From the NCBI GenBank assembly GCA_963693315.1, contig OY856187.1, positions 117,345,166-117,409,165 on the forward strand: a stretch of 64,000 nt of DNA, read 5' to 3'. Position 1 is the first letter of the stretch; every line of letters begins with the position of its first letter. The notes under the pieces are model-generated. The model saw only the letters and a list, made by a program, of their open reading frames with translations. It had not been told where the DNA came from and did no database searches. Origin of the DNA: Diogma glabrata (Eukaryota > Arthropoda > Insecta > Diptera > Cylindrotomidae). This document shows, piece after piece, positions 1 through 12,469 of the stretch. Made by a program: the position numbers and the translations under genes.

Positions 1-89
1 TGAGTTTTAAATTTCGCTCAAAAAGTTGAACTTTTACGTCCTAGAACTTTATAAAATTTTATAAAGTCCTAGGACGTTAAAGTTTAACG

Positions 90-183
90 TTTATGGTACA
101 AAAAGTTGAACTTTAACGTCCTAGGACTTTATAAAATTTTATAAAGTCCTAGGACATTAAAGTTCAACTTTTTGTACCATAAA
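90..183. repeat. 94-bp near-perfect palindrome
   Basis: The segment reads almost identically on both strands, centred near 136/137 in an ATAAAATTTTAT core, with one mismatched pair visible. A diverged copy of the same palindromic unit precedes it at about 10-89. It is non-coding. It could be a small foldback element or the tip of one that continues left of the window. Confidence 0.85.
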
Positions 184-261
184 TAATCCGAAAAATGTCG
201 TTTTAGATATCAGTATGAAATAAAAAAAATTTCGTTAGTTAAAAGTCTTATTTAACAAAAG

Positions 262-355
262 GTGCGTTCGATTTGACTGAAACAACTGAAAAAACAACAA
301 CAATTGCATTTAATTTTTCAGTTGTTTCAGTTGCTTCAGTCAAATCAAACACGGC
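262..355. repeat. Small foldback element
   Basis: Two arms containing GATTTGACTGAA and CAACTGAAA face each other across an A-rich loop, at 262-290 and 315-355. The right arm carries an extra CAACTGAA unit. No coding capacity is seen. It is probably a MITE-like hairpin; no target duplication was identified. Confidence 0.6.
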
Positions 356-1814
356 TAAAGTTTACAATATCTTAATTGTGAAATTTTACTAGTTTTTTTG
401 TAGAGTAGATGACAAGAATACACCACACAGAAACCGGCCTCAAACCGAAGGAAAATATTTTGCATCGATTGAGGAGGCCGAATTTTTTATAAAATTTCTG
501 CACCACCTGAAATGCATTGGCTCAGAAAATTTTGAATCGGTTTCACTATCTGCGGGATAAAACTAGACACTCGAGATGGTTGAACAAGATGGCATATCAT
601 ATCCGATGAAATGCTTTTTTATGACGTATAGACAGAAATGGTCGTCTAGCTTGTATTTATAAAATTACACGCGGAAGAATCGGGTGTCATATCATCATGA
701 TTCTTTTTCCTCCATTTTTTTAGGCTGTAATTGTACATTTCTTAAAAAATCTGATCTCAAAAAATTGACCACTGTTAGCAATGCCAAGTGATGCCCCGAC
801 CGGAAACATCTGCAAAAAGGTTTCAATCCAGCACAGGTTATATCTATAATACCTCACATCATTATTACAAAAAGTTTACTTTCTAAATTTTATACAATTT
901 TCTATAAAATCTTTATGAATCACAGAGAATTGAACTAATCAAATTTTAAATGGTTTCAGGAAAAAATGATTAATAGTTAAAATTACTCAACTCATTCTTA
1001 ACCTTCAATTTATTGTATATAAGAAAACAAAAAGCTCACATCATTCCACAATACATAATCTAAACGTAATTTCTTTCCAAAAAAATAATGTTTAAGGTTA
1101 ACATTGAAAACTTAAGTCAATAGAATAAACAACTACATATTTAAATGCATTTCTTTAATAACAAATACGTAATAAAAGCTATAAGCATAAAATAATAATT
1201 ATTTTTTTTAAATTCGATCGTCAAAAAAAACTTCTTTCGTATTCTCCTCCATATCTTTTGCACAAAAATAAAATTAATTTAATTTTGAAAACAAATAATA
1301 CTTAATTTAAATAATAATAAAAAATAAATAAAAAATATATATATTATATATAATGAAAAAAAGAAAGAAGAAATAACCTTGAAATATTATTGTAAAATGT
1401 AATTATTTTGCAATCATGACTTCATTTTACATATATGTTTTTTTTCGATTTTATTTATGTATGTATTCGAAATAGGGGAAAAGCTGAGGTATAATAAAAT
1501 AAATAATAACAATAATAAATATTTAATAACTGTTTTTATTAAAAACAATTACGATTATTATCATTACTTCAGCGGTAAAATAGTGAATAAACTAGCTGCG
1601 ATGTCATTTGTTTAGTGTTGGTTTACTTGTAAGCATTATTTGTTTTTGGGTGTTATAATAATATACATACCTAATGAAAACGTTGTGCTTAATTGGCTTA
1701 CAAGTTAAGACTGTAACAGTAAAGGAGACGATTTAAGAAGATGAAACAAGCAAAACACTTCCCGAAGCTGGAAAGTAATCGAATTTGGTTTGATTTAATA
1801 TAGCTTTTTCCTTA
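356..1814. other. AT-rich stretch without recognised gene
   Basis: I see only short chance reading frames, poly-A/T runs and AT-rich sequence here. No splice-consistent coding segment, RNA gene or clear repeat boundary was found. Confidence 0.5.
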
Positions 1815-2075
1815 AACTTCAAATCGTTATATTGTTGTATGTATGTAAACTATCAAATAATAATAATTAATAAGTATCAGTAATTTTGTATTAAAATTTA
1901 CTGCAAAAATAATAATAATGCAACTATAGTAAAAACTACTTAAAGACAACACAAAACAATCTTGATTTGCAAGAAATAATAATTATTTAAAGTTTTCGAA
2001 ATTCAAATCAGCTGATCACAACTGTCAAGTTTTTTTCAGGAAAAAAGGTCTATATGTTAAAATTTAGGAAAGGAA
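1815..2075 (+). repeat. Copy of the CAGCTGATCACAACTGTCA-ended dispersed repeat
   Basis: The segment runs through TTTACTGCAAAAATAATAAT, an ACACAAAACAATCTT block and an end containing CAGCTGATCACAACTGTCA. The same order of blocks recurs at about 62560-62750, inverted at about 62305-62480, and more diverged at about 41345-41560 and 61840-62090. It is non-coding and looks like one arm of a foldback/MITE family. Confidence 0.7.
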
Positions 2076-2139
2076 GTCAATCAGCATCATGAATGCCGGT
2101 CAGATTGTTATCGTTAACGATAATAAATGGCTATTATAT

Positions 2140-2802
2140 TAAGGTGACCAGACGTCATCTTTTGAAGATGACAGTCATCTCTTACGAACGATTACCATCT
2201 TTTAAAATAATGCCATCTTTTTGTCATCTTTTACAAAAATGAGCATCTTTGTCATCTTTTTATCATATCGCAACTTATGAATTAATAATTATCAAAAGTT
2301 GTCAATGGGGAATGAAAAACAATTTGAACATAACCAATTCAATCATTTTGATAATTAATGCATTGCTTATTCCTAAATTTCAAAACATATTAGAATTTCT
2401 TTTTGGTCTACCAGGACCAAACGCATCGGTGGAAAGAGTATTTTTATTTATTTAGTAATGATATACGGACAGTTAAAAAGACTCAAATTCGATTAAATTT
2501 ATTTTATTTTAATAAACGAAAAAAATCAAGCGCAGAAATATTATAAAAGACCCCAATGAAACCCTCTTGAAAGAAGTCCATAAGCCAAATTTATGTATGA
2601 ATAAGAAAATATGTCCTTTTTTGCGAAATAAATCATTTTTAATATTTTAATAAATAAAATTAATAATTTTTGAATAAATTTTATTTTAATTTTCCATGGA
2701 ATTTTTATTTTACTAGATGGTTGACCCCCCCATAGGGGGGTTAGCAGTTATATATTGACAAAAATTTGTCATCTTTTGGTTGGAAATAATCTGGTCACCT
2801 TA
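2140..2802 (+). mobile_element. Internally deleted hAT transposon
   Basis: The ends are TAAGGTGACCAGA and its reverse complement TCTGGTCACCTTA. An exact 8-bp target duplication TATTATAT flanks them at 2132-2139 and 2803-2810, which is diagnostic of the hAT superfamily. The 663-bp body keeps only the C-terminal transposase dimerisation region. CATCTTTT-type words repeat next to both ends and may be transposase-binding sites (inference). Confidence 0.9.
2249..2560 (+). pseudogene. hAT transposase C-terminal (dimerisation) remnant
   Basis: The frame encodes PGPNASVERVF near its end, matching the conserved NA-x-VERVFS block of the hAT C-terminal dimerisation domain. After a stop at 2453-2455 the homologous reading appears to continue in another frame (NDIRTVKKTQIRLN), the usual next segment of the domain, so there is a frameshift or stop. 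The N-terminal zinc finger and catalytic residues are absent. It cannot be functional alone. Confidence 0.75.
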
Positions 2803-3299
2803 TATTATATATAAAACTATAAGAAATCACAAACCAACATTTTATGACGCTATTTAATAATATGTATTAAATATGTACCGTTATGGGCCAGTGCACCTTA
2901 AAAAAAAGCCCAAGCGGCACGTATATCCGCTAGAAATAGGTAGATTTCGAGATCAGACAGTTTTGTGTGCCAGTAGAATCTGATGTATCAGATTAGTTTA
3001 AACAACACAAACTAATTTCAAACAGATATCGAACAAATTTTAAAAAGAAAATTAGCTACATATAAGCAAAACTATTTTTGCAACTAATTTTGCAACAAAC
3101 AAATATCAAATCTACCACAGAACATGTGTGTGACAATTTATGACACAAACCTACGCTATATCATTTGTCGTCCAATTACTGCAAAATATCAATTTCTTCT
3201 ATTCAAACCTTTTTATTTTTTTTTCATTGACTGTTATAAGGTTTTTGCAAATTGTAATTATGGATTGTTGCAAACTTTTTTGTTAAAGCCAACAAGTCA

Positions 3300-4240
3300 A
3301 AAACCTCTAATTGCAGAGGTTTATATTTATAAGAAACGGATTAAAATGTTTCCACAGATTCTAAATTTATGAAGTTTTTAAAAATATTAGTATCCAAACG
3401 GCCGTTATAACGGATTAAAAAAACGATTTTTTTTCTAGTATAAAGCCTCTAGTTATTTAACCTTGTGTCAGATTTTTCTGATTTACGTACTTGTCCAAGA
3501 TATTAATAAAACACACATGTTTACGAAAGGTTTTTTGATCTGGCTTCACAAATGCGACCGTGAGAGTGCCGGTTGATTCAAACGCATTTTGTGTTTGACA
3601 AGCTTTTTTGTTGGGGCCGCTCACTCAGAGACCTCCAACCGCAGAGGTCTTTTTTTGAAAGAAACTGATTAAAAAGGTTTCAAAGATTCTAAATTTATGA
3701 AGTTTTTAAAAATATTAGAATCCAAACGGCCGTTATAACGGATCTAAAAAACAGAGTTTTTTTCTAGTATAAAGCCTCTAGTTTCTTAACCATATGTCGG
3801 ATTTGGCTGATTTACGAACATGTCCAACATATTAATAAAACTCACATTTTTCAAAAAGGTTTTTTGATCTGGCTTTACAAATGCGACCATGAGAGTGCCG
3901 GTTGTTCAGAAAAAAATTTTTTTTTGCAAACTTTTTTATTGGAGCCGCTCACTCAGGAACCTCTAACTGCAGAGGTCTATTTTTAAAACAAATTGATAAA
4001 AAAGATTTTAAAAATTCAAAATTTGTTAATTTTTTAAAAATATTAGTATCCAAACGGCCGTTATAACGGTTTTAAAAAATCAATTTTTTTTAGAAAAAAG
4101 CCTCTAGTTCCTTAACCACGTGTCGGATTTTGCTGATTCACGAACTCGTCTGAGATATTAATAGAACACACATGTACAGAAAAATTTTTTTATCTACCTC
4201 AACAAATGCGACCGTGAGAGTACAGGTCGTTTTCGTTATA
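3300..4240 (+). repeat. Three tandem ~327-bp units inside copy A
   Basis: The hairpin word ACCTCT...AGAGGT recurs at 3303, 3630 and 3959. The word AAACGGCCGTTATAACGG recurs at 3397, 3723 and 4051. The period is therefore about 327 bp. Each unit ends near GCGACCGTGAGAGT. The units are diverged, so the array is not recent. Confidence 0.85.
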
Positions 4241-4249
4241 TCTCATATC

Positions 4250-4596
<347 letters not shown>

Positions 4597-4784
4597 TTTT
4601 TTTTTTTGTTTTTTCGTCTCCGCTTATCATATATAGTCGTTTGGCACAAAAATTTTTCCGAAATTCCGAGATGATGCCCATTGCAATAGGTAGATTTTTA
4701 TATGAAATCTACCTAATAGATTTTTATATGAAATCTACCTAAAAGGCAAAAAATGAAAAAAATTAGTAGTAGCATGAAAACTAT

Positions 4785-5720
4785 TGGATAAGGAAGAAAA
4801 TATTGCCCAAATGATAGGGAAAAATAAATTAAAGGTTAGTTTTAAAATACAGTTTTAAAAAAATACACAGTTAAAAAAAAATTGAGTATGTAATGCAAAT
4901 TGCTACACATATAGGTCCTACGGAAGTTTCCATTACAAAACAATACAAAGCTTGCTATATAAACTTAAACTAATGCTCTTTGCATCAATATTTAACAGAG
5001 TACTTGAAGTAAAATAAAAAAGCTTGTTGTTTAAAAATGTCTGTTATTTGCATTAAATAAAGTAAGCGCAACATTTTTTTAGTATGGCATTTTAATGCAA
5101 ATTGCATCATAATATCGAGATACTTTGATTATTACGCACCTGCCTAAATTAATCAAATTAAAATAAAAAAATTACAACGGAAAAAATTAAAACATACATA
5201 CCACCTTATTCAGTATTATTATAGACCTTCAGCTCACAGCTGAGAAGCGATAACTAAAACATACATGAATCGATTTTAACTATATATTTCTAAAATGGAT
5301 AATACTCTAGTGATTTTTAAAATTTCTTTAATGTATTAAATTGTAGCAAGGTGCATTAAAATTTCTAGCTGTTCTATAGAAATAAATTATGATGCAAGAG
5401 TTGTTTTAAATTTTATAGAAATGCAATGAAATTAGGTTTACTGCAACATTTACTTTACAATTCAATAATAATCTGCAACGCATAGCTCCTATTGCAAGAC
5501 TTGCTTTAAATATTGCAGTTACTTTTTCAACTGTGTAGTTATTTTTACAACTTTTGCTTTAAACTTTTTAAACTTTTTTCGATATGGAATGTCTAGTTTT
5601 GTTGCAAATCGTCAAAAACAATTTTCCACCCCTAAAATCTCACCTCATTTCACCCTCATAATCGGATCACCTTTAATTTATTTTTCCCATTATTTGCGCT
5701 ATATTTCTTTTCTTTTGGAT
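4785..5720. mobile_element. Non-autonomous element with ~50-bp inverted ends
   Basis: The block GGGAAAAATAAATTAAAGGT near 4825-4845 faces its complement near 5672-5692. The outward flanks (GGATAAGGAAG and its partner ending TTTTGGAT) also match imperfectly, giving terminal inverted repeats of about 50-60 bp. No transposase is present. No target duplication was resolved, so the superfamily is unknown. Confidence 0.6.
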
Positions 5721-7212
5721 TAAAAAATAATAACTGTCTGACTTTAATTCGCAACTGATTAACAAGATTTGACAATTGTTTCATGGCATACTTTTATATT
5801 ATTTCTGAGTATAATACAGTTGTCAAGCGCAATTTAATAAACTCTGTACATCATATTAACGAAAAATTGAATTTTATTCACTGTACCAAAGAGTTCTATT
5901 TTGTCCTATTTTGTAATATGCTAGCATAGGGCTGTACAACAACACTACTACAATCGTGTTATTGTTTTTCATACAAAATCAATTACCGACAAACAAAAAC
6001 AACAAAACACATTATATTATTGACAAACAATCAATACGATTATTTTAATATTATTGAATACATTCGATATTATATACACATGATAACGTAATATCCAAAA
6101 ACTTACAAACCAAGCAGAGAAGTGTGCAAAGTACATTAGCCAATAATTACGAGGGTAGTCATAAATACGACAAAAATTTTAAAGTTGACATTCGTTATCT
6201 TTCGTGATCGATGACTAAAGAATTTTGTGATAGATGACTAAATGAAAAAATGCATAGTACAACGGATGGCGGCAGTCTACACTCCTCTTTAAACCTCTAA
6301 TTGCAAAAAAAGGAGTTGAATATATTGTTAAAATAAAATATTTATGTTTACTCTGTTACATTAATTTAGTTTTTGACCTTTTTACACAAATTAATATTAA
6401 GAAGAATTTTCATTTATTAAAAAAATTGTAAATAATCATAAGCATGACATTGTTGGCAACATCTTTTTTGAATACCTGTGTCCCTATTCCCAAACACATA
6501 AATGCGAATTCGAACTATATTGTGATGTTAAATATGATACAAATTTCACAATATTGTCCAAATTCACATTTATGTGTGGTCGACCAATTTCAATTATATA
6601 TTATACACAATCATATATAACAACAAATTTACAAAAAAGTTTCAAGTTTTTACTTAAATACTAAACTAATAACGTAAATTCTAACGTATTAAAATATTAT
6701 TACTATGTACATAGCTTAATGCAATATGTATAAAAGATGGTCTATTTTAAGCAGACGAAGATGTCTTCCCTTAAAATATTACACAATTTTTACGACTTTT
6801 TTTATAAAACAATCTCTATTTGGAAATACACAAAAAAATCCCATTTTTGTTTTCCAAAAATAAGAAATTCTTTTCCCTTTTCAAAAACAAAGAAAACTGA
6901 CAAATAGTAATAAAATAAACCAATAAAATAAAACTTAAAAGTGAATTTAATTTTCGGCTTCAGATATTTCTGGATAAGAAATAGGAATAGAAAATAGGAA
7001 TAGACATAAAATGCATAAAAATAAAATTTGAAACTAGGAACAAATATGGGTGAATTTTTTTTTCATTAAGTTTGAAGGGTAATAAAAGATTGATGAGAAA
7101 GAGCTTGGTGGCGACAAAGAATTTTATTCAATTTCTTATATAAGTATAAAATAAAGTGCCTATAAGTGTTCTTTTTAAGTTATTATTTCTGTTGAATAGC
7201 GCGGCGATATCA
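5721..7212. other. No gene seen; one small foldback at 6495-6581
   Basis: The stretch is AT-rich with no supported coding sequence. A small inverted repeat with arms containing ACACATAAATG and TTGTGA lies at about 6495-6581 around a loop of about 20 nt. Nothing else stands out. Confidence 0.5.
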
Positions 7213-7446
7213 GTTAATTATTAGATCTATATTCTATAATATGGCTTAGCATTCTAAAATTACGATCATATATGTACATCTGAATAACGAACTGAAATGT
7301 GGTCTGGTCACGAAAGTTTATAGAACCTTTACAGTATTCTATAATCTTTCGTGACTATATTTCAGTTCGTTCTTCAGATATAGGTATGTACATATAAGAT
7401 CGTAATTTTAGTATGCTTAGCCATATTATAAATCCAATAATTAACT
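7213..7446. repeat. Foldback element with ~105-bp arms
   Basis: The left arm 7213-7322 and right arm 7335-7446 are imperfect reverse complements. Paired blocks include TAATATGGCTTAGC, AATTACGATC, CGAACTGAAAT and TCACGAAAG, in matching order. The loop is short. It is non-coding and typical of a foldback MITE. Confidence 0.8.
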
Positions 7447-7987
7447 CAGTCCAATAATTAACTTATATAATTAATGCAGTCTTAGATTCATCAGAACATA
7501 GACATTCCGAAAAAGACACTTTTCGAAATAGTAGTTCATCAATTCATCTAGTTCATAAAAGACCAGAATTATACCACCAAGATTTTGACAGAACGAGTTG
7601 TCGTTCTTTTCACAAAAGAGTTTCTCTGGATCTGCTAAATACAGGACCTTAGCATAACAGGTATTTGTCTCTGTATCATTCCGGGATTAGGCATCACCGA
7701 AAAAAAAACGTTGGTAGAATCAACTACAAAGCTTGTTTGATTTTGCGTCTAATACGAACGTGGTTATTTTAACCAATGTAGCATTGTCAATTTATTTTAA
7801 AAAACGTAACAATTATCATTATTTAAATTAACCACGGCGTGATCAATTTTTCTTGTTCATATTTTTCAGTTCAGTTTGTTCATGTTTTTGTTTGAAAATT
7901 ATTGTGTTTGTTAAAATAAAAAACTAGGCGAAAAGAAACTAATAAACAAAATAAAGAAAAATAATAAACAAAAGAATAGACAAATAA

Positions 7988-8621
7988 ATAGTAGATTGTA
8001 TTACTAGTGCGAATGCGTTTTCCAAACAAGAGTTAGTTTGCCGCACGACCGCAGGGAGTGCGGCAAATAACTCGCGTTTGGAAAACGGATTCGCACTAGT
8101 AATACACACTATTTTTTGTAACAAGTGCGTAAAATTCATAAATATTTATTTAATTGTTCATTTAATCATTTATTTAACAAAGTTATAAACAAATTTAAGC
8201 TTTTTAAATAATTAAAGTGCGCCATCTTTGTTTTAATATTTGTAAATTATTCGAGTTCGAAAATATAAACACAAGAATCCAACTAAAACAACACATAGGA
8301 ATCCAACTAAGCTGTCAAAATATTAAACTTTCAAGACCTAAATAAGTTGTTTTTTCTTGCAATTCCAATGATGCAATGTGTTTAAGTTGTTTTTACTATA
8401 TGGTAAGCTATTTAAAGTATTATTTTGATATTTTAGTGCTATAAAAATATTAAATATAGATAGATATATGGATAGATTTAACTACAAATCTCACATGCAG
8501 GCGGCGATACGGTCCAGGCTTAAAAAATATTTTGTAGTCATGTGTGGCGAAAAGTAGTTTTTTCTTGTATTCTATTTTAGTACAAAATTGAATATTTTGT
8601 ACGCATGTGTTACAAAAAAGT
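7988..8621. mobile_element. ~630-bp insertion present only in copy 1
   Basis: Flanking sequence is continuous in copy 2 (AAAATAAA, then TTTATATATTTT), so this block is an insertion relative to it. It opens with a strong hairpin (7990-8113). Beyond that, TTTTTTGTAACAAGTGCGTA near 8112 faces an inverted partner ending near 8620, so the insertion may itself be a TIR element with the hairpin at or near its end. It has no coding capacity. Exact limits are uncertain by a few bases. Confidence 0.6.
7990..8113 (+). repeat. Hairpin 1 with tandem G-A mismatch and GCA triloop
   Basis: Arms starting TAGT...GTATTAC and ending GTAATAC...ACTA pair over nearly the whole length. At the apex a GCCGCAC/GTGCGGC stem is followed by GA opposite GA (8047-8048 and 8056-8057), a CC/GG pair and the loop GCA (8051-8053). 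The same apex architecture occurs at 17551-17696 and 43537-43674. It looks like a structured single-strand fold, not a random inverted repeat (inference). Confidence 0.75.
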
Positions 8622-9670
8622 TTTTATATATTTTAACATGGCTGGTTTTATTTAACATTTTACTTTAGGAAATAATTTAGATGTGTTTAATTGATTTAAA
8701 TAATTTTCATATTTGCATATAAAATTATGTGTGAAAGAAATTTTTCAGTTAATGTTATAACAAAAATATCGTTAATGAAACAGGCCCTTTCTATAATTAA
8801 TTTTGGTGATTTAAAAAAATTATTATATTTTTTTAATATTTTTATTTGTCTTGTTTCATGTCCATTTATCGATATTTTAATTTAATTTTTCATAATAATG
8901 AGAAAATTATGGAAAATTAACATAATTTTCTACACATAATTCAAATATTTAAATTTTTTGATTTCTGAATTTTGGGCTTTTAAATTGTATCATTAAAAAA
9001 ATGGCGAAAAAATGGACGCATCCTTTACAAACAAAATCACACTCATACATTTCCTATTTAGAACGTAAATATACGAACGCTAGCTTTATGCATAAAAATG
9101 TTTGTCGGGATTGATGCGAAATACATACTTCTAATATAAAAAATTTCAAATATTATGTTTACGAAAAAAACGAACCCATACAAACATCGATAGCAGCAAA
9201 AACAAAACAAAGATGTACCAAACCAAAAGATTTCATACGGCGTATTGCTTGATTCTATCACAAACGTATTCAATATCACTATTTTTAGTCTAATTTTTAA
9301 TTTACCACGTTTGTAGTCAATTGAAAATTAAATCATAATTGACTTAACTACCAACATAGTTAAATCCAATATGTTTGTGATACTTACAAAAAAATATATC
9401 AACAACGGTTAAATTGTTATTTTAAATACGGAGCGTTGGTTGATTCAATCACAATCGTATTTAGTTCCCCAATTTCCACTTAATTTTCGATTAACAATGC
9501 AACATGTTTGAACCAACCAAGATTTTTTCTTTCGGTGTACATTCTTGGGTGATGTTATATCACAAATAATTTACTGAATAAATTGTTGATCATGTGTCAA
9601 TAGACACAAGTAAAGACTAGTCATCTTCTTCTCACCGATACGAGTTTGTTATTCAATACTAGAATGTCTA

Positions 9671-10875
9671 CACCGAAAAAAAAACGTTGGTAGAATCAAC
9701 TACAAAGCTTGTTTGATTTTGCGTCTAATACGAACGTGATTATTTTAACCATGCATTTTAACCAGCATTGTCAATTTATTTTAAAAAACGTAACAATTAT
9801 CATTATTTAAATCAACCACGGCGTGATCAATTTTTCTTGTTCATATTTTTCAGTTCAGTTTGTTCATGTTTTTGTTTGAAAATTATTGTGTTTGTTAAAA
9901 TAAAAAACTAGGAGAAAAGAAACTAATAAACAAAAGAATAGAAAAATAAAAAGTGTTTATATATTTTAACATGGCTGGTTTTATTTAACATTTTACTTTA
10001 GGAAATAATTTAGATGTGCTTAATTGATTTAAATAATTTTCATATTTGCATATAAAATTATGTGCGAACGAAATTTTTCAGTTAATGTTATAACAAAATT
10101 ATCGTTAATGAAACAGGCCCTTTCTATAATTAATTTTGGTGATTTAAAAAAATTATTATATTTTTTTAATATTTTTTATTTGTCTTGTTTCATGTCCATT
10201 TATCGATATTTTAATTTAATTTTTCATAATAATGAGAAAATTATGGAAAATTAATATAATTTTCTACACATAATTCAAATATTTAAATTTTTGGATTTCT
10301 GAATTTTGGTCTTTTAAATCGTATCATTAAAAAAATGACGAAAAAATGGACGAATCCTTTACAAACAAAATCACACTCATACATTTCCTATTTAGAACGT
10401 AAATATACGAACGCTAGCTTTATGCATAAAAATGTTTGTCGGAATTGATGCGAAATACATACTTCGAATATAAAAAATTTCAAATATTATATTTACGAAA
10501 AAAACGAACCCATACAAACATCGATAGCAGCAAAAACAAAACAAAGATGTACCAAACCAAAAGATTTAATACGGCGCGCGTATTGCTTGATTCTATCACA
10601 AACGTATTCAATATCACTATTTTTAGTCTAATTTTTAATTTACCACGTTTGTAGTCAATTGAAAATTGAATCATAATTGACTCAACTACCAACATGGTTA
10701 AATCAAATATGTTTGTGATACTTATAAAAAAATATATCAACAACGGTTAAATTGTTAATTTATATACGAAGCGTTGGTTGATACAATCACTAACGTATTT
10801 AGTTCGCCAATTTTCACTTAATTTTCGATTAACAATGCAACATGTTTGAATCAAGCAAGATTTTTTCTTTCGGTG
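9671..10875. mobile_element. CACCGAAAA-ended DNA element, copy 2
   Basis: This 1205-bp element has the same ends and internal order as 7695-9537, without the 630-bp insertion. The flanks are unusual: TA is found at the inner sides of the two copies (9538 and 9669-9670) and AT at the outer sides (7693-7694 and 10876-10877). The two copies may have moved together as one composite unit, or been brought together by recombination. Confidence 0.7.
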
Positions 10876-12469
10876 ATGGTTTCAGGATTTTTGCATTTGT
10901 GATTAGAAGAAAGGACATTACTTTAACATGTGACAGTTTTCCTTTTAGGTAAAAACTGGAGTTTTTGCACACTTTTCATCTCTTAAAAAACCAACTATAA
11001 TAAAAACAAGACTTAATATAATGCATTTTCATGTCACTAAATGAGATTAAAAACATTCGATTGGGTCGGACCTACAACTTTTACCATCTTGTCCTAATCC
11101 AAATAGTAATGTCAGTCTGAACAAAAAAAACAGAGTTTACAATTTTATTTTATTCGAGCACTCATCCTGTTAAGCAATCTTGAAAAAAATGCATGAAATG
11201 TGCATTAATTGTGCATGTTAAAAAATTCTCGTGCACAAAATTTTCAATAACACATGTCCTTCACATGATGTGCACCATACCTTGCACATGTTGTAAGACG
11301 CCTTAGCACATTTATGCCCATATATGCACATGTCAGCCGCATGTTTCATGAACAATAAAAAACGAAGCGAAACGAAATTTATTTAATGATAATAATAATT
11401 TTAGAAGATAATTAATTTCTTAACCTCACTATTTGTGAATTTTATCCCAAACAATCCTAAGTCAATTGTGTAGTTATTATTGACTGTTTCCAATCAATTT
11501 GAAATCAATTTTACGACATATATATGTCAAAGTTTATTTGTGAATCATATGAATTTTTCAATTCGAATTCAGTTTTTGGGTTTATATGAATAAACCTTAC
11601 AGTTATTTTTTAATACAAACAACTTTTATCTCTAAACGTGTTTCGGTTGGGATTTGAACTCGTAACCTTATCAATACCATTTAAGTTCAAATCCTTTGGT
11701 AGACACGCTATCAACTGCCCCCCGGCGTCGATGGTTAGAAACATTTTAATTACGATGTTACATTATACATCTCTTCTTTCTTAGTGAAAAACCTTTTTTT
11801 GTCATACTTCACTAGCAACGTAAGTTAATTTGTTATATTATATTTATTTTGGCTTCCGACTTCTTCTGTTGTAAAGTATTTTTTACAGGTCAATTCAGAC
11901 TTTTATATTTTTAGGAGATAATTAGTTTATGAATTTATGCCCGCTGCATACATGGTAAAAATGTTAAATTAAAACAAATATACGTTAGCACTCAAATGCT
12001 TCTAAACTTTAACTAAATTTAAAATATACACTAGAATATTTAAAAAAAATTTGCAAAAACAGTGCACGAAATGTGCATACACTCGTGCACAATGCACATT
12101 ATGTTTGTCGGGCATTTAACTCCTCAAAATATTATTCATAAAATTAAAATCAATGTCGTTCTTATTCGTAACAGTAAAATTTTTGCTTTTCGATTTTACT
12201 TCTTTGGAGTGGATTATATTTTTCATTTCATTAGCAAAAGTAGAAAATTAGAATCTTTTCGCCATTCGTTTAATTTATTAACAATACATGCATAATTGAA
12301 CAAAACATTCACAAAAATTATTTAATTTTTACGTTGGAAAGCATCAAATTTGAAGCTCAATTTAAAAGTGTGAGTATTTGAAAGGAATTATTTATTTCAA
12401 TTTTGGAGTAAGAACAATGTTTTATTATTTTCACTCCTGTATTTGGGAGTGTTATATTTTTTTAAGGTA
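10876..12469. other. No protein gene; tRNA-like segment and TGCACAT-rich blocks
   Basis: On the minus strand, about 11740-11636, there is a tRNA-like segment with a B-box-like word GAGTTCAAATCCC. It resembles the head of the SINE at 38614 and ends with the same CGAAACAC. Two blocks rich in TGCACAT/ATGTGCA (11180-11345 and 12061-12105) share GAAATGTGCAT and CTCGTGCACAA and may be copies of one repeat. No coding sequence is supported. Confidence 0.4.

Larger units (their letters stand above)
7695..9537. mobile_element. CACCGAAAA-ended DNA element, copy 1 (with insertion)
   Basis: It begins CACCGAAAAAAAAACG and ends TTTTTTCTTTCGGTG. Internal and subterminal copies of a word like GTTGATTCAATCACAA...CGTATT recur near both ends in both orientations. 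Copy 2 at 9671-10875 is closely similar but lacks a block of about 630 bp (about 7988-8621). No transposase is recognisable; a short frame starting MCERNF at 8728 is shared by both copies but resembles nothing known. Short TIRs starting CAC with an A-run suggest Tc1/mariner-like ancestry (inference). Confidence 0.7.

Noticed and set aside
8728..8927. Short frame MCERNFSVNVITK, repeated at 10060-10254, as a possible small gene
   Set aside because: The two frames match because they lie in recent copies of one DNA element. There is no known domain, and the frame is not kept to the same length.
11636..11740. True tRNA gene on the minus strand
   Set aside because: Only a B-box-like word and loose tRNA-like layout are seen. 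A cloverleaf with proper acceptor stem cannot be drawn; SINE-like is more likely.
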